This document shows positions 35,403 through 44,300 of a stretch of DNA of 64,000 nucleotides, piece by piece. Made by a program: the position numbers and the translations under genes. The DNA is from Ilyomonas sp963847085 (GTDB lineage: Bacteria; Bacteroidota; Bacteroidia; Chitinophagales; Chitinophagaceae), in contig CAWJYO010000008.1 of NCBI GenBank assembly GCA_963847085.1, forward strand, positions 186,001 through 250,000, in the 5' to 3' direction. The notes beneath the pieces are model-generated. The model was not told the DNA's origin, ran no database searches, and saw nothing but the letters and a program-made list of their open reading frames with translations. Position 1 is the first letter of the stretch, and every line of letters begins with the position of its first letter.

Positions 35403-36560
35403 CTACGTAAACACTTCTTTCACCCTTTCGAAAAAGCTTTTTTCACTTTTACCAGGCTGAGGTTGAAAGTTAGGGCTGTTGTGTAGTTTTTCCAACATGC
35501 TTTTTTCTTCCGATGTGAGATTTTGAGGTGTCCATACATTCACATGAATCAACTGGTCGCCACGCTGATAACCCTGCACTTCGGGAAAGCCTTTACCCTT
35601 TAGCCGGAATATTTTTCCGCTCTGTGTTCCCGGCGGTATTTTTATCTTAGCTCGTCCGTCAATAGTGGGCACTTCTGCGTTGGTTCCAAAAGCGGCTTCA
35701 GGGAACGTGATATGCAACTCATACGCTACGTTCAGGCCATCGCGGTGCAGTTCTTTGTGTGCTTCTTCTTCAATCAGAATCAACAAATCGCCGGGCGCAC
35801 CACCGCGTTCGCCGGCATTGCCTTTTCCACTCATGCTCAACTGCATTCCTTCCTGTACACCGGCGGGTATGTCAATGCTGATGGTTTCTTCATTATAAAC
35901 CCTGCCTTCGCCTTTACAATTGTTGCATTTTGCTGTAATGGTCGAACCTTCACCGTTGCAGGTAGGGCAGGTACTTACGGTTTGCATTTGCCCTAAAAAT
36001 GTATTCGACACTTTCTTCACCTGTCCGCTGCCATGGCAGGTAGAGCATGTTTGAATGCTGCTTTTATCTTTCGCTCCGGTTCCGTTACAAACATTGCAAG
36101 GCACATATTTTTTTACCTTGATGTTTTTGGTAACGCCCTTCGCCATCTCTTCATAATTCAGCTTTATTTTTACGCGAAGATTGCTGCCGCGCGAGCCTCT
36201 GCCGCGGCTGGCTCTTCCTCCGCCACCACCGAACATACCCCCAAACATACCTTCGCCAAAGATGTCTCCAAACTGGCTAAAGATGTCTTCCATGTTCATG
36301 CCGCCGCCACCAAAGCCGCCACCGCCCATGCCAGGCGCAAATGCCTGATGACCAAAGCGGTCGTACTTTGCTTTTTTATCGCCATCACTTAATACTTCAT
36401 AAGCTTCGGCTGCTTCTTTAAATTTTTCTTCGGCGCTTTTATCACCCGGATTTCTGTCGGGGTGATATTGCATCGCCACTTTGCGATAGGCTTTTTTGAT
36501 TTCATCGCCGGAAGCCGATTTGCTTACGCCCAGCACTTCGTAATAATCTCGTTTTGTCAT
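35403..36560 (-). CDS. dnaJ: chaperone protein DnaJ
   Basis: A 385-residue Hsp40 co-chaperone that stimulates the ATPase of DnaK. J domain at 1-70 with HPD at 33-35; Gly/Phe-rich region at about 75-115 (GMGGGGFGGGGMNMED, MFGGGGG); then four zinc motifs, CNVCNGTG, CSTCHGSG, CPTCNGEG and CNNCKGEG; then the C-terminal peptide-binding domains. Full family length. grpE is directly upstream on the same strand, separated by a 100-base gap with a palindromic repeat. dnaK is not in the window. Confidence 0.97.
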   Translation of the reverse strand: MTKRDYYEVLGVSKSASGDEIKKAYRKVAMQYHPDRNPGDKSAEEKFKEAAEAYEVLSDGDKKAKYDRFGHQAFAPGMGGGGFGGGGMNMEDIFSQFGDIFGEGMFGGMFGGGGGRASRGRGSRGSNLRVKIKLNYEEMAKGVTKNIKVKKYVPCNVCNGTGAKDKSSIQTCSTCHGSGQVKKVSNTFLGQMQTVSTCPTCNGEGSTITAKCNNCKGEGRVYNEETISIDIPAGVQEGMQLSMSGKGNAGERGGAPGDLLILIEEEAHKELHRDGLNVAYELHITFPEAAFGTNAEVPTIDGRAKIKIPPGTQSGKIFRLKGKGFPEVQGYQRGDQLIHVNVWTPQNLTSEEKSMLEKLHNSPNFQPQPGKSEKSFFERVKEVFT

Positions 36561-36571
36561 TATGCCCCCAT

Positions 36572-36650
36572 TCCGCCTATTGCGGAGAGTTTAAAATTCA
36601 TTTGTATTTACAATAAAGCTTCCTATTCTCCGCCTAAGGCGGATTAGGGG
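36572..36650. repeat. CCGCCT-AGGCGG palindromic repeat in the grpE-dnaJ gap
   Basis: TCCGCCTATTGCGGAG (36572-36588) and TCTCCGCCTAAGGCGGAT (36628-36645) are two related palindromes within 80 bases. They lie between the grpE stop and the dnaJ start, so both would be in the same transcript as hairpins. Confidence 0.65.
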
Positions 36651-36660
36651 TTTTTCTCCT

Positions 36661-37224
36661 TTACTTGCCAACTACCACTTTTGCAAAGCGGATGAGTTTG
36701 TCGTTTAATGTATAACCTTTTTGCACTTCATCCAGTACTTTTCCTACCTGGTCTTTTGTAGGGGCAGGAATTTCGGCAATAGCTTCATGTTTTTCAACAT
36801 CAAAGTCTTCCTGCTTGCTTGCCATTGGCTTTAAGCCCTTTGCTGTCAAAATATTGCGCAGCTTGTTAAAGATCAATAGAACGCCTTCTTTTATCTGTTC
36901 TACATCATTGCTTTGTTTCATTTGTTTTTCAGCACGGTCACAATCGTCCAGCACATCCAGCAACGAAACTATAATGTCTTTACCTGCTGTTTGAATCAGT
37001 TCTATCCGCTCTTTTGCGTTGCGGCGTTTGTAGTTTTCAAACTCTGCCAACAAACGCATGTATTTATCTTTTTGCTCAGTTAACTGGTTGGTAAGTTCCT
37101 CTACTTCACCATCATCTTCTACCGGATCGTTTAAATGTGTAGTGCCGGCTGCATTTTCGTCAGTGCTAATATTAAAATCTGCCGTTTCCACATCGTTCGG
37201 CTGTATATTCTTTTCTTCTGTCAT
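36661..37224 (-). CDS. grpE: nucleotide exchange factor GrpE
   Basis: A 187-residue protein: an acidic disordered N-terminus (1-50), a long coiled-coil (TNQLTEQKDKYMRLLAEFEN, YKRRNAKERIELIQ), then the compact beta domain with FDVEKHEAIAEIPAPTKDQVGKVLDEVQKGYTLNDKLIR split in the family manner. GrpE releases ADP from DnaK. Neighbour dnaJ lies downstream. No CIRCE or heat-shock operator is obvious before it. Confidence 0.96.
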   Translation of the reverse strand: MTEEKNIQPNDVETADFNISTDENAAGTTHLNDPVEDDGEVEELTNQLTEQKDKYMRLLAEFENYKRRNAKERIELIQTAGKDIIVSLLDVLDDCDRAEKQMKQSNDVEQIKEGVLLIFNKLRNILTAKGLKPMASKQEDFDVEKHEAIAEIPAPTKDQVGKVLDEVQKGYTLNDKLIRFAKVVVGK

Positions 37225-37463
37225 GATTATTTAATTGGTTGTTATTATTGGTCAAATTCATTGCCAACGAGTACGATAAGAAATTTTGGCAGGCGAAGGT
37301 AATAAAAAGAGAAGGAAGGCTTTGTTAACACAGAAGACGAGCCTTTGTTTTTGCGCATTTTTATCACCGATTTTTGTTTTACAGATAATATATTCAACAG
37401 CATAAATAATGGCAAAAACAAATCTAAAGGTATTATCACATGAATGATAAGGAAAGTGTTTGT

Positions 37464-37643
37464 ACAGCTCAGTAGGAGCGATGTGTTAGTAACAACAATG
37501 AAGAAATGTGATTATGGTGTTACAGCTCCATTGAAGCGATATGTTTTTGATTACTGTTAACGGGCGACTTGCCGATGGGCCTGTTTTATTTTGTCTTATT
37601 TTCCTTTCCATTGTTACTCATATATCGCTCCTACGGAGCTTAG
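37464..37643. repeat. AGCTCCGTAGGAGCGAT-type intergenic repeats, three units
   Basis: The purL leader region holds three related units: CAGCTCAGTAGGAGCGAT (37464-37490), CAGCTCCATTGAAGCGAT (37521-37547), and, inverted, TATCGCTCCTACGGAGCT (37616-37643). Units of this text recur in intergenic space of many Bacteroidota. The whole gap 37225-37740 has no gene; dispersed-oligomer copies lie at 37344 and 37414. Confidence 0.65.
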
Positions 37644-37740
37644 GTTGATGCTTTACTCTCACTTTTTCAACAACAATGCTTTTATCGCTTTCCCTTTCCC
37701 TTTCCTACCTTCGCCTTTTCTTACCAATTGCTTTGTATCA

Positions 37741-39978
37741 ATGGAAATAACCGCGCAAACCGCAGAACAATTACGACTTACCGCAGAAGAATTTGAACTC
37801 ATTAAACAAAAGCTGGGACGCACGCCCAACTTCACCGAGCTATGCACGTTCAGTGCCATGTGGAGTGAACATTGCAGCTATAAAAACAGCATTAAATGGC
37901 TCAAAACTTTGCCCCGCGAAGGAGGCAGAATGCTGGTGGCAGCCGGTGAAGAAAATGCAGGTTTGATGGACATTGGCGATGATTATGGCGTTGTATTTAA
38001 AATAGAAAGTCATAACCATCCCAGCGCGCTGGAACCCTTTCAGGGCGCGGCAACCGGCGTTGGCGGCATTCATCGCGACATCTTTACCATGGGCGCTCGT
38101 CCCATTGCTGCCCTCAATAGTTTACGCTTTGGAAATCTGGCTGATAACAAAACAAAACGGTTATTGGCTGGTGTAGTGCATGGCATTGGTCATTATGGCA
38201 ATTGCTTTGGTGTGCCTACGGTTGGCGGCGAAGTGTATTTTGAAGACTGTTATCATACCAACCCGTTGGTAAATGCCATGAGCGTGGGCATTGTAAAAAG
38301 CGATGAAACCATCAGCGCAACCGCAAAAGGCATTGGCAATCCCGTTTTTTTTGTAGGCAGCGCAACCGGCAAAGATGGCATTGGCGGCGCTTCGTTTGCC
38401 AGCGCCAACATTACCGAAGAAAGCGCGGAAGAGCTGCCTGCTGTGCAGGTAGGCGATCCCTTCCAGGAAAAGAAATTATTGGAAGCTTGTTTGGAAGTGA
38501 TACAAACCGGAGCTGTGGTGGGAATGCAGGACATGGGTGCGGCTGGCATTATCTGTTCAACCGCTGAAATGAGTGCCAAAGGCGGCGTGGGCATGAGGAT
38601 AGATTTAGACAAAGTACCAACCCGCCAGCAAGGCATGAAAGCCTGGGAATTGCTGTTGAGCGAAAGCCAGGAACGCATGTTGATTTGTGTGGAAAGGGGC
38701 AAGGAAGAAGCGGTACTAAAAGTGTTTGACAAATGGGATTTGCCCTGCAGCAATATTGGTGAAGTAACGGGCGATGGCTTGCTCCGTTTTTATATGCACG
38801 GCGAACTGGAAGCCGAAGTGCCTGCTTATGAACTGGTGCTGGGCGGTGGCGCTCCTCAATACGACCGCGAATACAAAGAGCCAGCTTATTTACAACAAAT
38901 ACAAAGCTTTGATGTGAGCACAATTGCTGATATTAGAAGCAATGAAGAATTGAAACGCATCGCGAAGCAAATTATTCAACTGCCCAATATTGCCAGCAAG
39001 CGTTGGGTTAGTGTGCAATATGATAGCATGGTAGGGGCTGCCAACATGAGTACCAACGCACCCAGCGATGCGGCTGTTGTGATGGCAAGAGAAACGGGCA
39101 AAGCCATTGCCATGACGGTGGATTGCAACAGTCGTTATGTGTATGCGAATCCCGAAGAAGGTGCAATGATTGCTGTTGCCGAAGCCGCGCGCAATTTGGT
39201 TTGCACCGGCGCCGAACCCATTGGCGTTACGAACTGCTTAAACTTTGGTAATCCTTATATTCCTGAAGTGTATTATCAGTTTGTAAAAGCTGTTACCGGC
39301 ATGGGAAAGGCTTGTCGCGCTTTCAATACGCCGGTTACAGGTGGCAATGTTTCTTTTTACAATCAAAATCCTGAAGGACCTGTGTACCCAACGCCTACTA
39401 TTGGGATGGTGGGTATTATAGATGATATTACCCAACGCATGACACTCGACTTTAAGAAAGAAGGTGATACCATTTTACTCGTTGGCAAAGCCAAAAACTG
39501 CATTCATTCATCGGAATATTTGCACAAAAACAAAGGGGTTGAATTTTCGCCTGCACCTTATTTCAATTTGGAAGAAGAACAACTATTGCATAAAGCCATT
39601 GCTTCGTTTATTCACAACGACTGCATTGAAAGTGCACACGATATAAGCGAAGGTGGGTTGTTGGTAACTCTGATGGAAAGTAGTTTCCCGGGCGGGTTAG
39701 GTTTTGATGTTTCTTTCAACCCAAATTATTTGGAAGAAAGCGATATGCGCAACGATGCGTTTTGGTTTGGCGAGGCGCAGGGAAGAGTAGTGGTTTCGGT
39801 ATCTGATGAAGGTATGGAAGAGTTCCTTATACTGGCTGAACAATTAGGAATTGAAGTGGATGAACTGGGAAAAGTAACAGCCGGAAATGTAATTGTGAAC
39901 GATGACAATTGGGGCAATATCAGTGAGTGGAAAGAGAGCTATGATACTGCCATTGAAAAGATGATTGAGAACGATTAG
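37741..39978 (+). CDS. purL: phosphoribosylformylglycinamidine synthase subunit PurL
   Basis: A 745-residue small-type PurL, which converts FGAR to FGAM with ATP and ammonia from PurQ. EHCSYKNSIKWLK, GEENAGLMDIGDDYGVVFKIESHNHPSA and FQGAATGVGGIHRDI span the N-terminal half; the second PurM-like half has DCNSRYVYANPEEGA, EPIGVTNCLNFGNP and HDISEGGLL. Length is standard. ATG 37741 is chosen because upstream residues are Phe-rich and encoded by the repeat-rich leader. purQ and purS are not present here. Confidence 0.97.
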   Translation: MEITAQTAEQLRLTAEEFELIKQKLGRTPNFTELCTFSAMWSEHCSYKNSIKWLKTLPREGGRMLVAAGEENAGLMDIGDDYGVVFKIESHNHPSALEPFQGAATGVGGIHRDIFTMGARPIAALNSLRFGNLADNKTKRLLAGVVHGIGHYGNCFGVPTVGGEVYFEDCYHTNPLVNAMSVGIVKSDETISATAKGIGNPVFFVGSATGKDGIGGASFASANITEESAEELPAVQVGDPFQEKKLLEACLEVIQTGAVVGMQDMGAAGIICSTAEMSAKGGVGMRIDLDKVPTRQQGMKAWELLLSESQERMLICVERGKEEAVLKVFDKWDLPCSNIGEVTGDGLLRFYMHGELEAEVPAYELVLGGGAPQYDREYKEPAYLQQIQSFDVSTIADIRSNEELKRIAKQIIQLPNIASKRWVSVQYDSMVGAANMSTNAPSDAAVVMARETGKAIAMTVDCNSRYVYANPEEGAMIAVAEAARNLVCTGAEPIGVTNCLNFGNPYIPEVYYQFVKAVTGMGKACRAFNTPVTGGNVSFYNQNPEGPVYPTPTIGMVGIIDDITQRMTLDFKKEGDTILLVGKAKNCIHSSEYLHKNKGVEFSPAPYFNLEEEQLLHKAIASFIHNDCIESAHDISEGGLLVTLMESSFPGGLGFDVSFNPNYLEESDMRNDAFWFGEAQGRVVVSVSDEGMEEFLILAEQLGIEVDELGKVTAGNVIVNDDNWGNISEWKESYDTAIEKMIEND

Positions 39979-40000
39979 TCTTCTATCAATATTCAACCAA

Positions 40001-40031
40001 GACCTATAAGGTTTTTAAAACCTTATAGGTC
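40001..40031. terminator. 31-base palindromic terminator after purL
   Basis: GACCTATAAGGTTTT is followed at once by its reverse complement, giving a 14-15 bp stem with almost no loop. The same sequence type is common as intergenic repeat in Bacteroidota. It lies 22 bases after the purL stop. Confidence 0.75.
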
Positions 40032-40102
40032 TGCAAACGACCCGAAAACAAAATATTGAAAGAACACTGGCCCTATTTATTTGCACAAAAACAAAAACGA
40101 AA

Positions 40103-41116
40103 ATGGATAACCAAACCGACAAAAACAAAATGATTGTTGTAACCGGTGCTGCCGGCTTTATTGGCAGTTGCACCGTGCAATTTTTAAATGAACAAGGTTA
40201 TGAAAATTTGATCTTAGTTGATTCGTTTGGTGTTGAAAAAAAGCGCAGGAACTGGGAAGGAAAAGGGTTTGCGAAAACGGTGGAAAGAGAAGGCTTTTTT
40301 CAATGGCTGTATGATACAAAACCAAACATTGATGTGGTGATACACCTAGGTGCAAGAACCGACACTACAGAGTTTGATTACAGCATTCACGAAGCACTCA
40401 ATCTCAATTATTCAAAAGATGTTTGGAACTGGTGCGTTGTCAACAATGTGCCCTTGATTTATGCTTCGTCTGCTGCCACTTATGGCGCCGGCGAACATGG
40501 CTATTACGATAACAATGAAGTAAGTAATACGTTGCATCCACTGAACCCGTATGGCATCAGTAAAAATGAATTTGACAAATGGGCAATACGCCAACTGCAA
40601 CAACCACCTTGCTGGGCTGGCCTCAAATTTTTCAACGTTTATGGACCGAATGAATACCACAAAGGCAGAATGGCGAGCGTTATCTTTCATGCGTTTCATC
40701 AAATTAAAAGAGATGGTTTTGTAAAGCTGTTTCGCAGTTATAAAGAAACGTATAAAGATGGCGAGCAACTGCGTGATTTCATTTATGTAAAAGACATTGT
40801 GAAAATTATGTTTTGGATGATGACTGAAATGATGGACGAAAATTGGGCAAAAACAAAGAATGGTATTTACAACGCCGGAACCGGCAAAGCAAGAACCTTT
40901 AATGACCTTGTAAAAAATACATTCAAAGGCATGATGTTGCCACAGCACATCAAGTATGTTGACATGCCTGAAGACATCCGTGATAAATATCAATACTTTA
41001 CTGAAGCTGATATGGAAAAGCTGCGCAATGCAGGTTATACCGAACCGTTTTATAGTTTGGAAGATGGCGTACAGGAGTATGTTCGCGATTATTTATCGAA
41101 AGACAAGATTTGGTAA
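40103..41116 (+). CDS. hldD: ADP-L-glycero-D-manno-heptose 6-epimerase
   Basis: A 337-residue extended SDR. TGAAGFIG (Rossmann, near 14-21), VDSFG and KKRRNWEGKG, SSAATYGAG and the catalytic Tyr-Lys in PYGISKNEFD, then FFNVYGPNEYHKGRMASV and EQLRDFIYVKDI are the HldD set. It epimerises ADP-D-glycero- to ADP-L-glycero-manno-heptose for lipopolysaccharide core. Start is ATG 40103 or 40130. Other heptose genes are not nearby. Three dispersed-oligomer copies fall in or just before it (40087, 40121, 40849). Confidence 0.94.
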   Translation: MDNQTDKNKMIVVTGAAGFIGSCTVQFLNEQGYENLILVDSFGVEKKRRNWEGKGFAKTVEREGFFQWLYDTKPNIDVVIHLGARTDTTEFDYSIHEALNLNYSKDVWNWCVVNNVPLIYASSAATYGAGEHGYYDNNEVSNTLHPLNPYGISKNEFDKWAIRQLQQPPCWAGLKFFNVYGPNEYHKGRMASVIFHAFHQIKRDGFVKLFRSYKETYKDGEQLRDFIYVKDIVKIMFWMMTEMMDENWAKTKNGIYNAGTGKARTFNDLVKNTFKGMMLPQHIKYVDMPEDIRDKYQYFTEADMEKLRNAGYTEPFYSLEDGVQEYVRDYLSKDKIW

Positions 41117-41135
41117 ATTTGAAAAAAATGATATT

Positions 41136-41324
41136 ATGAGCATTGAAGAAATGAAAGAGAAGATTAATGAAGAAGTGAACAAACTGGATGATGAAAAAGT
41201 ATTGCATCAGGTGCTGCAAATTTTGAATGAAAAAAGTGGCAAAACCAAAGATGAAATTGATGCAACAAAACACATTGACGCACTTTTTAAAAAGCATGAC
41301 AGACTTTTAAAAAGGCTTGCTTAA
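41136..41324 (+). CDS. putative antitoxin for Doc-family toxin
   Basis: A 62-residue, strongly charged helical protein: MSIEEMKEKINEEVNKLDDE and KHIDALFKKHDRLLKRLA. The stop TAA and the toxin's ATG share one base (41324), the hallmark of a toxin-antitoxin pair. The sequence does not look like the Phd antitoxin that usually partners Doc: it lacks a Phd/YefM DNA-binding N-terminus. Assignment is by position and size. Confidence 0.65.
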   Translation: MSIEEMKEKINEEVNKLDDEKVLHQVLQILNEKSGKTKDEIDATKHIDALFKKHDRLLKRLA

Positions 41325-41701
41325 TGTTCAGCTTACAATCTGTTGTACACTTACATGATGTAGTGCTAAAGCAATATGGTGGCGCATCGGGTGTAAGAGA
41401 TCACAATCTTCTCGATTCAGCTTTGCATCGCGCTTTTCAAACCTTTGGTGGCGAAGATTTATACCCATCTTTTTTAGATAAGGCTGCTGCTGTTTTACAA
41501 AGTATTAGTATCAATCATCCCTTTGTTGATGGAAACAAAAGAACCGGCTTTCTGCTTTGCGAAACTTTATTGCTGGAAGGCAATTTAGAAATAAGGGCTT
41601 CAGAAGATGAGAATTATGATTTTGTAATCAAGGTTTCAACCGGGGAACTTTCATTTGACGACATTGTTCTCTGGCTTCAACAACACACACAATCTATTTA
41701 A
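41324..41701 (+). CDS. doc: death-on-curing (Doc/Fic) family toxin
   Basis: A 125-residue Fic-fold protein with the motif HPFVDGNKRTG at 65-75, the Doc form of HxFx(D/E)GNGRx with K-R-T replacing the ATP-gripping G-R; this form is a kinase-like toxin that phosphorylates EF-Tu in the P1 prototype. N-terminal helices YGGASGVRDHNLLDSALHR precede it. The start overlaps the antitoxin stop by one base. It ends four bases before proC, but that is likely chance. Confidence 0.9.
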   Translation: MFSLQSVVHLHDVVLKQYGGASGVRDHNLLDSALHRAFQTFGGEDLYPSFLDKAAAVLQSISINHPFVDGNKRTGFLLCETLLLEGNLEIRASEDENYDFVIKVSTGELSFDDIVLWLQQHTQSI

Positions 41702-41704
41702 TTT

Positions 41705-42508
41705 ATGAACAATCAAAACATAGCCATCATCGGCGGCGGCAATCTGGGCTCTGCCATTGCAGAAGGCTTGATCAGCAGTGGCTTTATTAATGCTGCAAAT
41801 ATTATCATAACAAAAAGAAATGTCGCCACATTGCAAACATTGCAACAAAAAGGTGTACAGGTAACAAGCGATAATGTTGCTGCTATTCAGCAGGCGCAAT
41901 GGATCATTCTTGCTGTAAAACCGTTTCAGATAAAGGATATTTTACAAAGCCTCAAACCGCATTTAGGAGCGGATAAACACAAACTGGTAAGTGTAATTAC
42001 CGGCATTTGGATAAAGGATGTGCAGGAAATTATCGGCTCTCATTTTACCTTGTTTCGGGCTATGCCCAATACTGCCATTGCCATTCGCGAAAGCATTACC
42101 TGCATTTGTAAACACAATGCAAGCAGCGAAGATGAACAGTACATCTTCAGTTTATTTAACCAATTGGGTAAAACTGTTTTTGTTGAAGAAAAACTGATGG
42201 ATGCTGCCACTGTATTAGGTGCTTGTGGAACTGCCTTTGCCATGCGTTATATTCGCGCTAATATCCAGGGTGGCATCGAGATTGGCTTTGATGCTGCAAC
42301 CGCATCGTTAATTGCTGCGCAAACAGTGAAAGGGGCAGCACAACTATTGCTTACCAAACATACGCATCCCGAACAGGAAATTGATAAAGTAACCACGCCA
42401 AAAGGCTGCACCATCGCGGGTTTGAACGAGATGGAACACCAGGGTTTTAGTTCTTCCCTAATTAAAGGTGTTATAACCAGTTATAAAAAAATTGTGAGTG
42501 ATATGTAG
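41705..42508 (+). CDS. proC: pyrroline-5-carboxylate reductase
   Basis: A 267-residue NAD(P)H enzyme for the last step of proline synthesis. IAIIGGGNLGSAIAEGLI is the Rossmann motif; AVKPFQ, MPNTAIAIRESITC and the C-terminal signature VTTPKGCTIAGLNEMEHQGFSS are all present. The gene lies 3 bases after the Doc toxin and could share its message. Complete. Confidence 0.95.
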   Translation: MNNQNIAIIGGGNLGSAIAEGLISSGFINAANIIITKRNVATLQTLQQKGVQVTSDNVAAIQQAQWIILAVKPFQIKDILQSLKPHLGADKHKLVSVITGIWIKDVQEIIGSHFTLFRAMPNTAIAIRESITCICKHNASSEDEQYIFSLFNQLGKTVFVEEKLMDAATVLGACGTAFAMRYIRANIQGGIEIGFDAATASLIAAQTVKGAAQLLLTKHTHPEQEIDKVTTPKGCTIAGLNEMEHQGFSSSLIKGVITSYKKIVSDM

Positions 42509-42656
42509 AGGTTTGTTTTTGCCTTATTTTAACATTATTACTGCTTGCCCAAGCATCGGAATACTATCAGCCGATTGTCATTCTTCTTTTAATTATATAT
42601 TTTATTTTGGCTCTACTCACGTGGCTAATAAATTTGTATCGTACAGTTTTTATTTT

Positions 42657-43373
42657 ATGCAGGAAGAGACACAAACAATGATAGAAAGTATTGAAGAGTA
42701 CAATCAGTACAGTCGTTTTTCACTGGCTGTTGATTGTATCATTTTCGGCTTCGATGGCAAACAGTTAAAAGCCTTGTTTGTTAAGCGGGCCATTAATCCT
42801 GGGTTGAACAAATGGTCGTTGATGGGTGGCTTTGTTCGTATGGAAGAAAGCGTAGATGATGCAGCATCACGCATTTTGAATCAGCTAACCGGGCTTAGCA
42901 ATATTTATATGGAGCAACTTCATTGCTTTGGAGATGTTGACCGCGATCCCGGCGGTCGCGTTATCTCAATTGCTTATTTTGCTTTGATTAATATTGCCGA
43001 TTACAGCGAGGCATTGATGATGGAACACCGTGCCAAATGGTTTGATTTAAATGGCGTGCCACCACTTGTTTTCGACCATCACAATATGTTGATATTAGCG
43101 AAAAACAGACTAAAACAAAAAGTGGCAAATCATCCTATCGGCTTTGCCTTATTACCTACTAAATTTACACTACGCCAGTTGCAAACGCTTTACGAAGCCA
43201 TCAACGAAACTGAGTTGGACAAGCGCAATTTTACCCGCCGGATATTGGATTTAGGCATTTTGCAAAAGCTGGACGAAAAAGAAAAAAGTACTTCCAAAAA
43301 AGGTTCTTTTTATTACGTTTTTGATGAAGAAAAATACAAGAAGCTCGAACGTGAAGGAATTACACTTTTGTAA
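42657..43373 (+). CDS. Nudix-like winged-helix transcriptional regulator
   Basis: A 238-residue protein with an N-terminal Nudix fold (SLAVDCIIFGFDGKQLKALFVKR, KWSLMGGFVRMEESVDDAASRIL) and a C-terminal winged helix (FTLRQLQTLYEAINETELDKRNFTRRIL). The Nudix box is degenerate: after GGFVRMEES, REUXEEXGU is replaced by RILNQLTGL, lacking the metal-binding Glu pair, so hydrolysis is unlikely. This matches NrtR/AraR-like regulators that use the fold as a sugar or nucleotide sensor. Target genes are unknown; the next gene is uppS. Start 42657, or 42678. Confidence 0.85.
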   Translation: MQEETQTMIESIEEYNQYSRFSLAVDCIIFGFDGKQLKALFVKRAINPGLNKWSLMGGFVRMEESVDDAASRILNQLTGLSNIYMEQLHCFGDVDRDPGGRVISIAYFALINIADYSEALMMEHRAKWFDLNGVPPLVFDHHNMLILAKNRLKQKVANHPIGFALLPTKFTLRQLQTLYEAINETELDKRNFTRRILDLGILQKLDEKEKSTSKKGSFYYVFDEEKYKKLEREGITLL

Positions 43374-43515
43374 ATAAACTGCTTTGTTATTTTTAATGCT
43401 TTTTGTTTTGCCTGTTTTATATTCTTAAGTCTTATTGTTAGTAAGTCCAAATCCTGAAACTGAAATTTTGTTTTTATAGCGCATAACTTGCTTCTTCGTT
43501 TTTACGGCAAAGCTT

Positions 43516-43523
43516 TAGTTTTG
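43516..43523 (+). promoter_or_regulatory. putative -7 element TAGTTTTG
   Basis: TAGTTTTG fits TAnnTTTG, 21 bases before the uppS start at 43545. Confidence 0.45.
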
Positions 43524-43544
43524 CCCACTTTAAAAACCTCAGTT

Positions 43545-44300
43545 ATGCTACCTTCTTCAGTTGCTGCATTAGATAAAAGCCGTTTGCCGCGCCACGTAGC
43601 TGTTATTATGGATGGAAACGGACGCTGGGCAAAAGAGCAGGGGCAAGACCGTTTGTACGGACATTCGCATGGTGTAGAAAGTGTGCGCAATGTAACCGAA
43701 GGTGCAGCCGAACTGGGTATCGAATACTTAACCTTGTATGCTTTCAGCACAGAAAACTGGGACAGGCCACAACCCGAAGTTGCCGGTTTAATGATGTTGT
43801 TAGTAGATACGCTACGAAAAGAAATTATCACGCTCAATAAAAATAACATCCGGCTTCATGTAATTGGCGATATAGAAATGCTGCCCCGCGAAACCCAAAC
43901 TGAATTAGAGGAAGCCATAAAAGAAACAGCAGGCAACACAGGTTTGAACCTTGTGATTGCGCTAAGTTATAGCAGCCGCTGGGAGATTATCCGTGCAGTA
44001 AAAGGCATTGCAGAAGATGTAAAAGAAGGAAAGTTAGACCCTGAAAGCCTTACGCAGCAACAGTTTGCGCAGTATTTGTGTACTAAGGATATTCCTGATC
44101 CTGAATTGATGATACGCACGAGCGGCGAGCATCGCATCTCCAATTTTTTATTGTATCAACTGGCTTATGCGGAACTATATTTTACCGATGTATATTGGCC
44201 TGATTTCCGTAAAGAAGATTTGATTGAAGCCCTGCTCAATTATCAAAACAGAGAAAGAAGATTTGGAAAAATCAGCGAGCAAATTAGTGAACACGGATGA
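43545..44300 (+). CDS. uppS: undecaprenyl diphosphate synthase
   Basis: A 251-residue cis-prenyltransferase that builds the C55 carrier for peptidoglycan and polysaccharides. HVAVIMDGNGRWAK with the Mg-binding Asp23, GHSHGVESVR, YAFSTENWDRP, and DPELMIRTSGEHRISNFLLYQLAYAELYF (split in the normal order) are all intact. The last residues ISEHG and the stop are encoded inside a repeat unit (44289-44309). Start 43545 is chosen because the upstream extension is unconserved and preceded by a good -7 element. Confidence 0.96.
   Translation: MLPSSVAALDKSRLPRHVAVIMDGNGRWAKEQGQDRLYGHSHGVESVRNVTEGAAELGIEYLTLYAFSTENWDRPQPEVAGLMMLLVDTLRKEIITLNKNNIRLHVIGDIEMLPRETQTELEEAIKETAGNTGLNLVIALSYSSRWEIIRAVKGIAEDVKEGKLDPESLTQQQFAQYLCTKDIPDPELMIRTSGEHRISNFLLYQLAYAELYFTDVYWPDFRKEDLIEALLNYQNRERRFGKISEQISEHG

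Noticed and set aside
36033..36392. Plus-strand Ala-rich frame opposite dnaJ
   Set aside because: It is the antisense of the Gly-rich and zinc-finger part of DnaJ, whose codons mirror into Ala and Pro-rich text.
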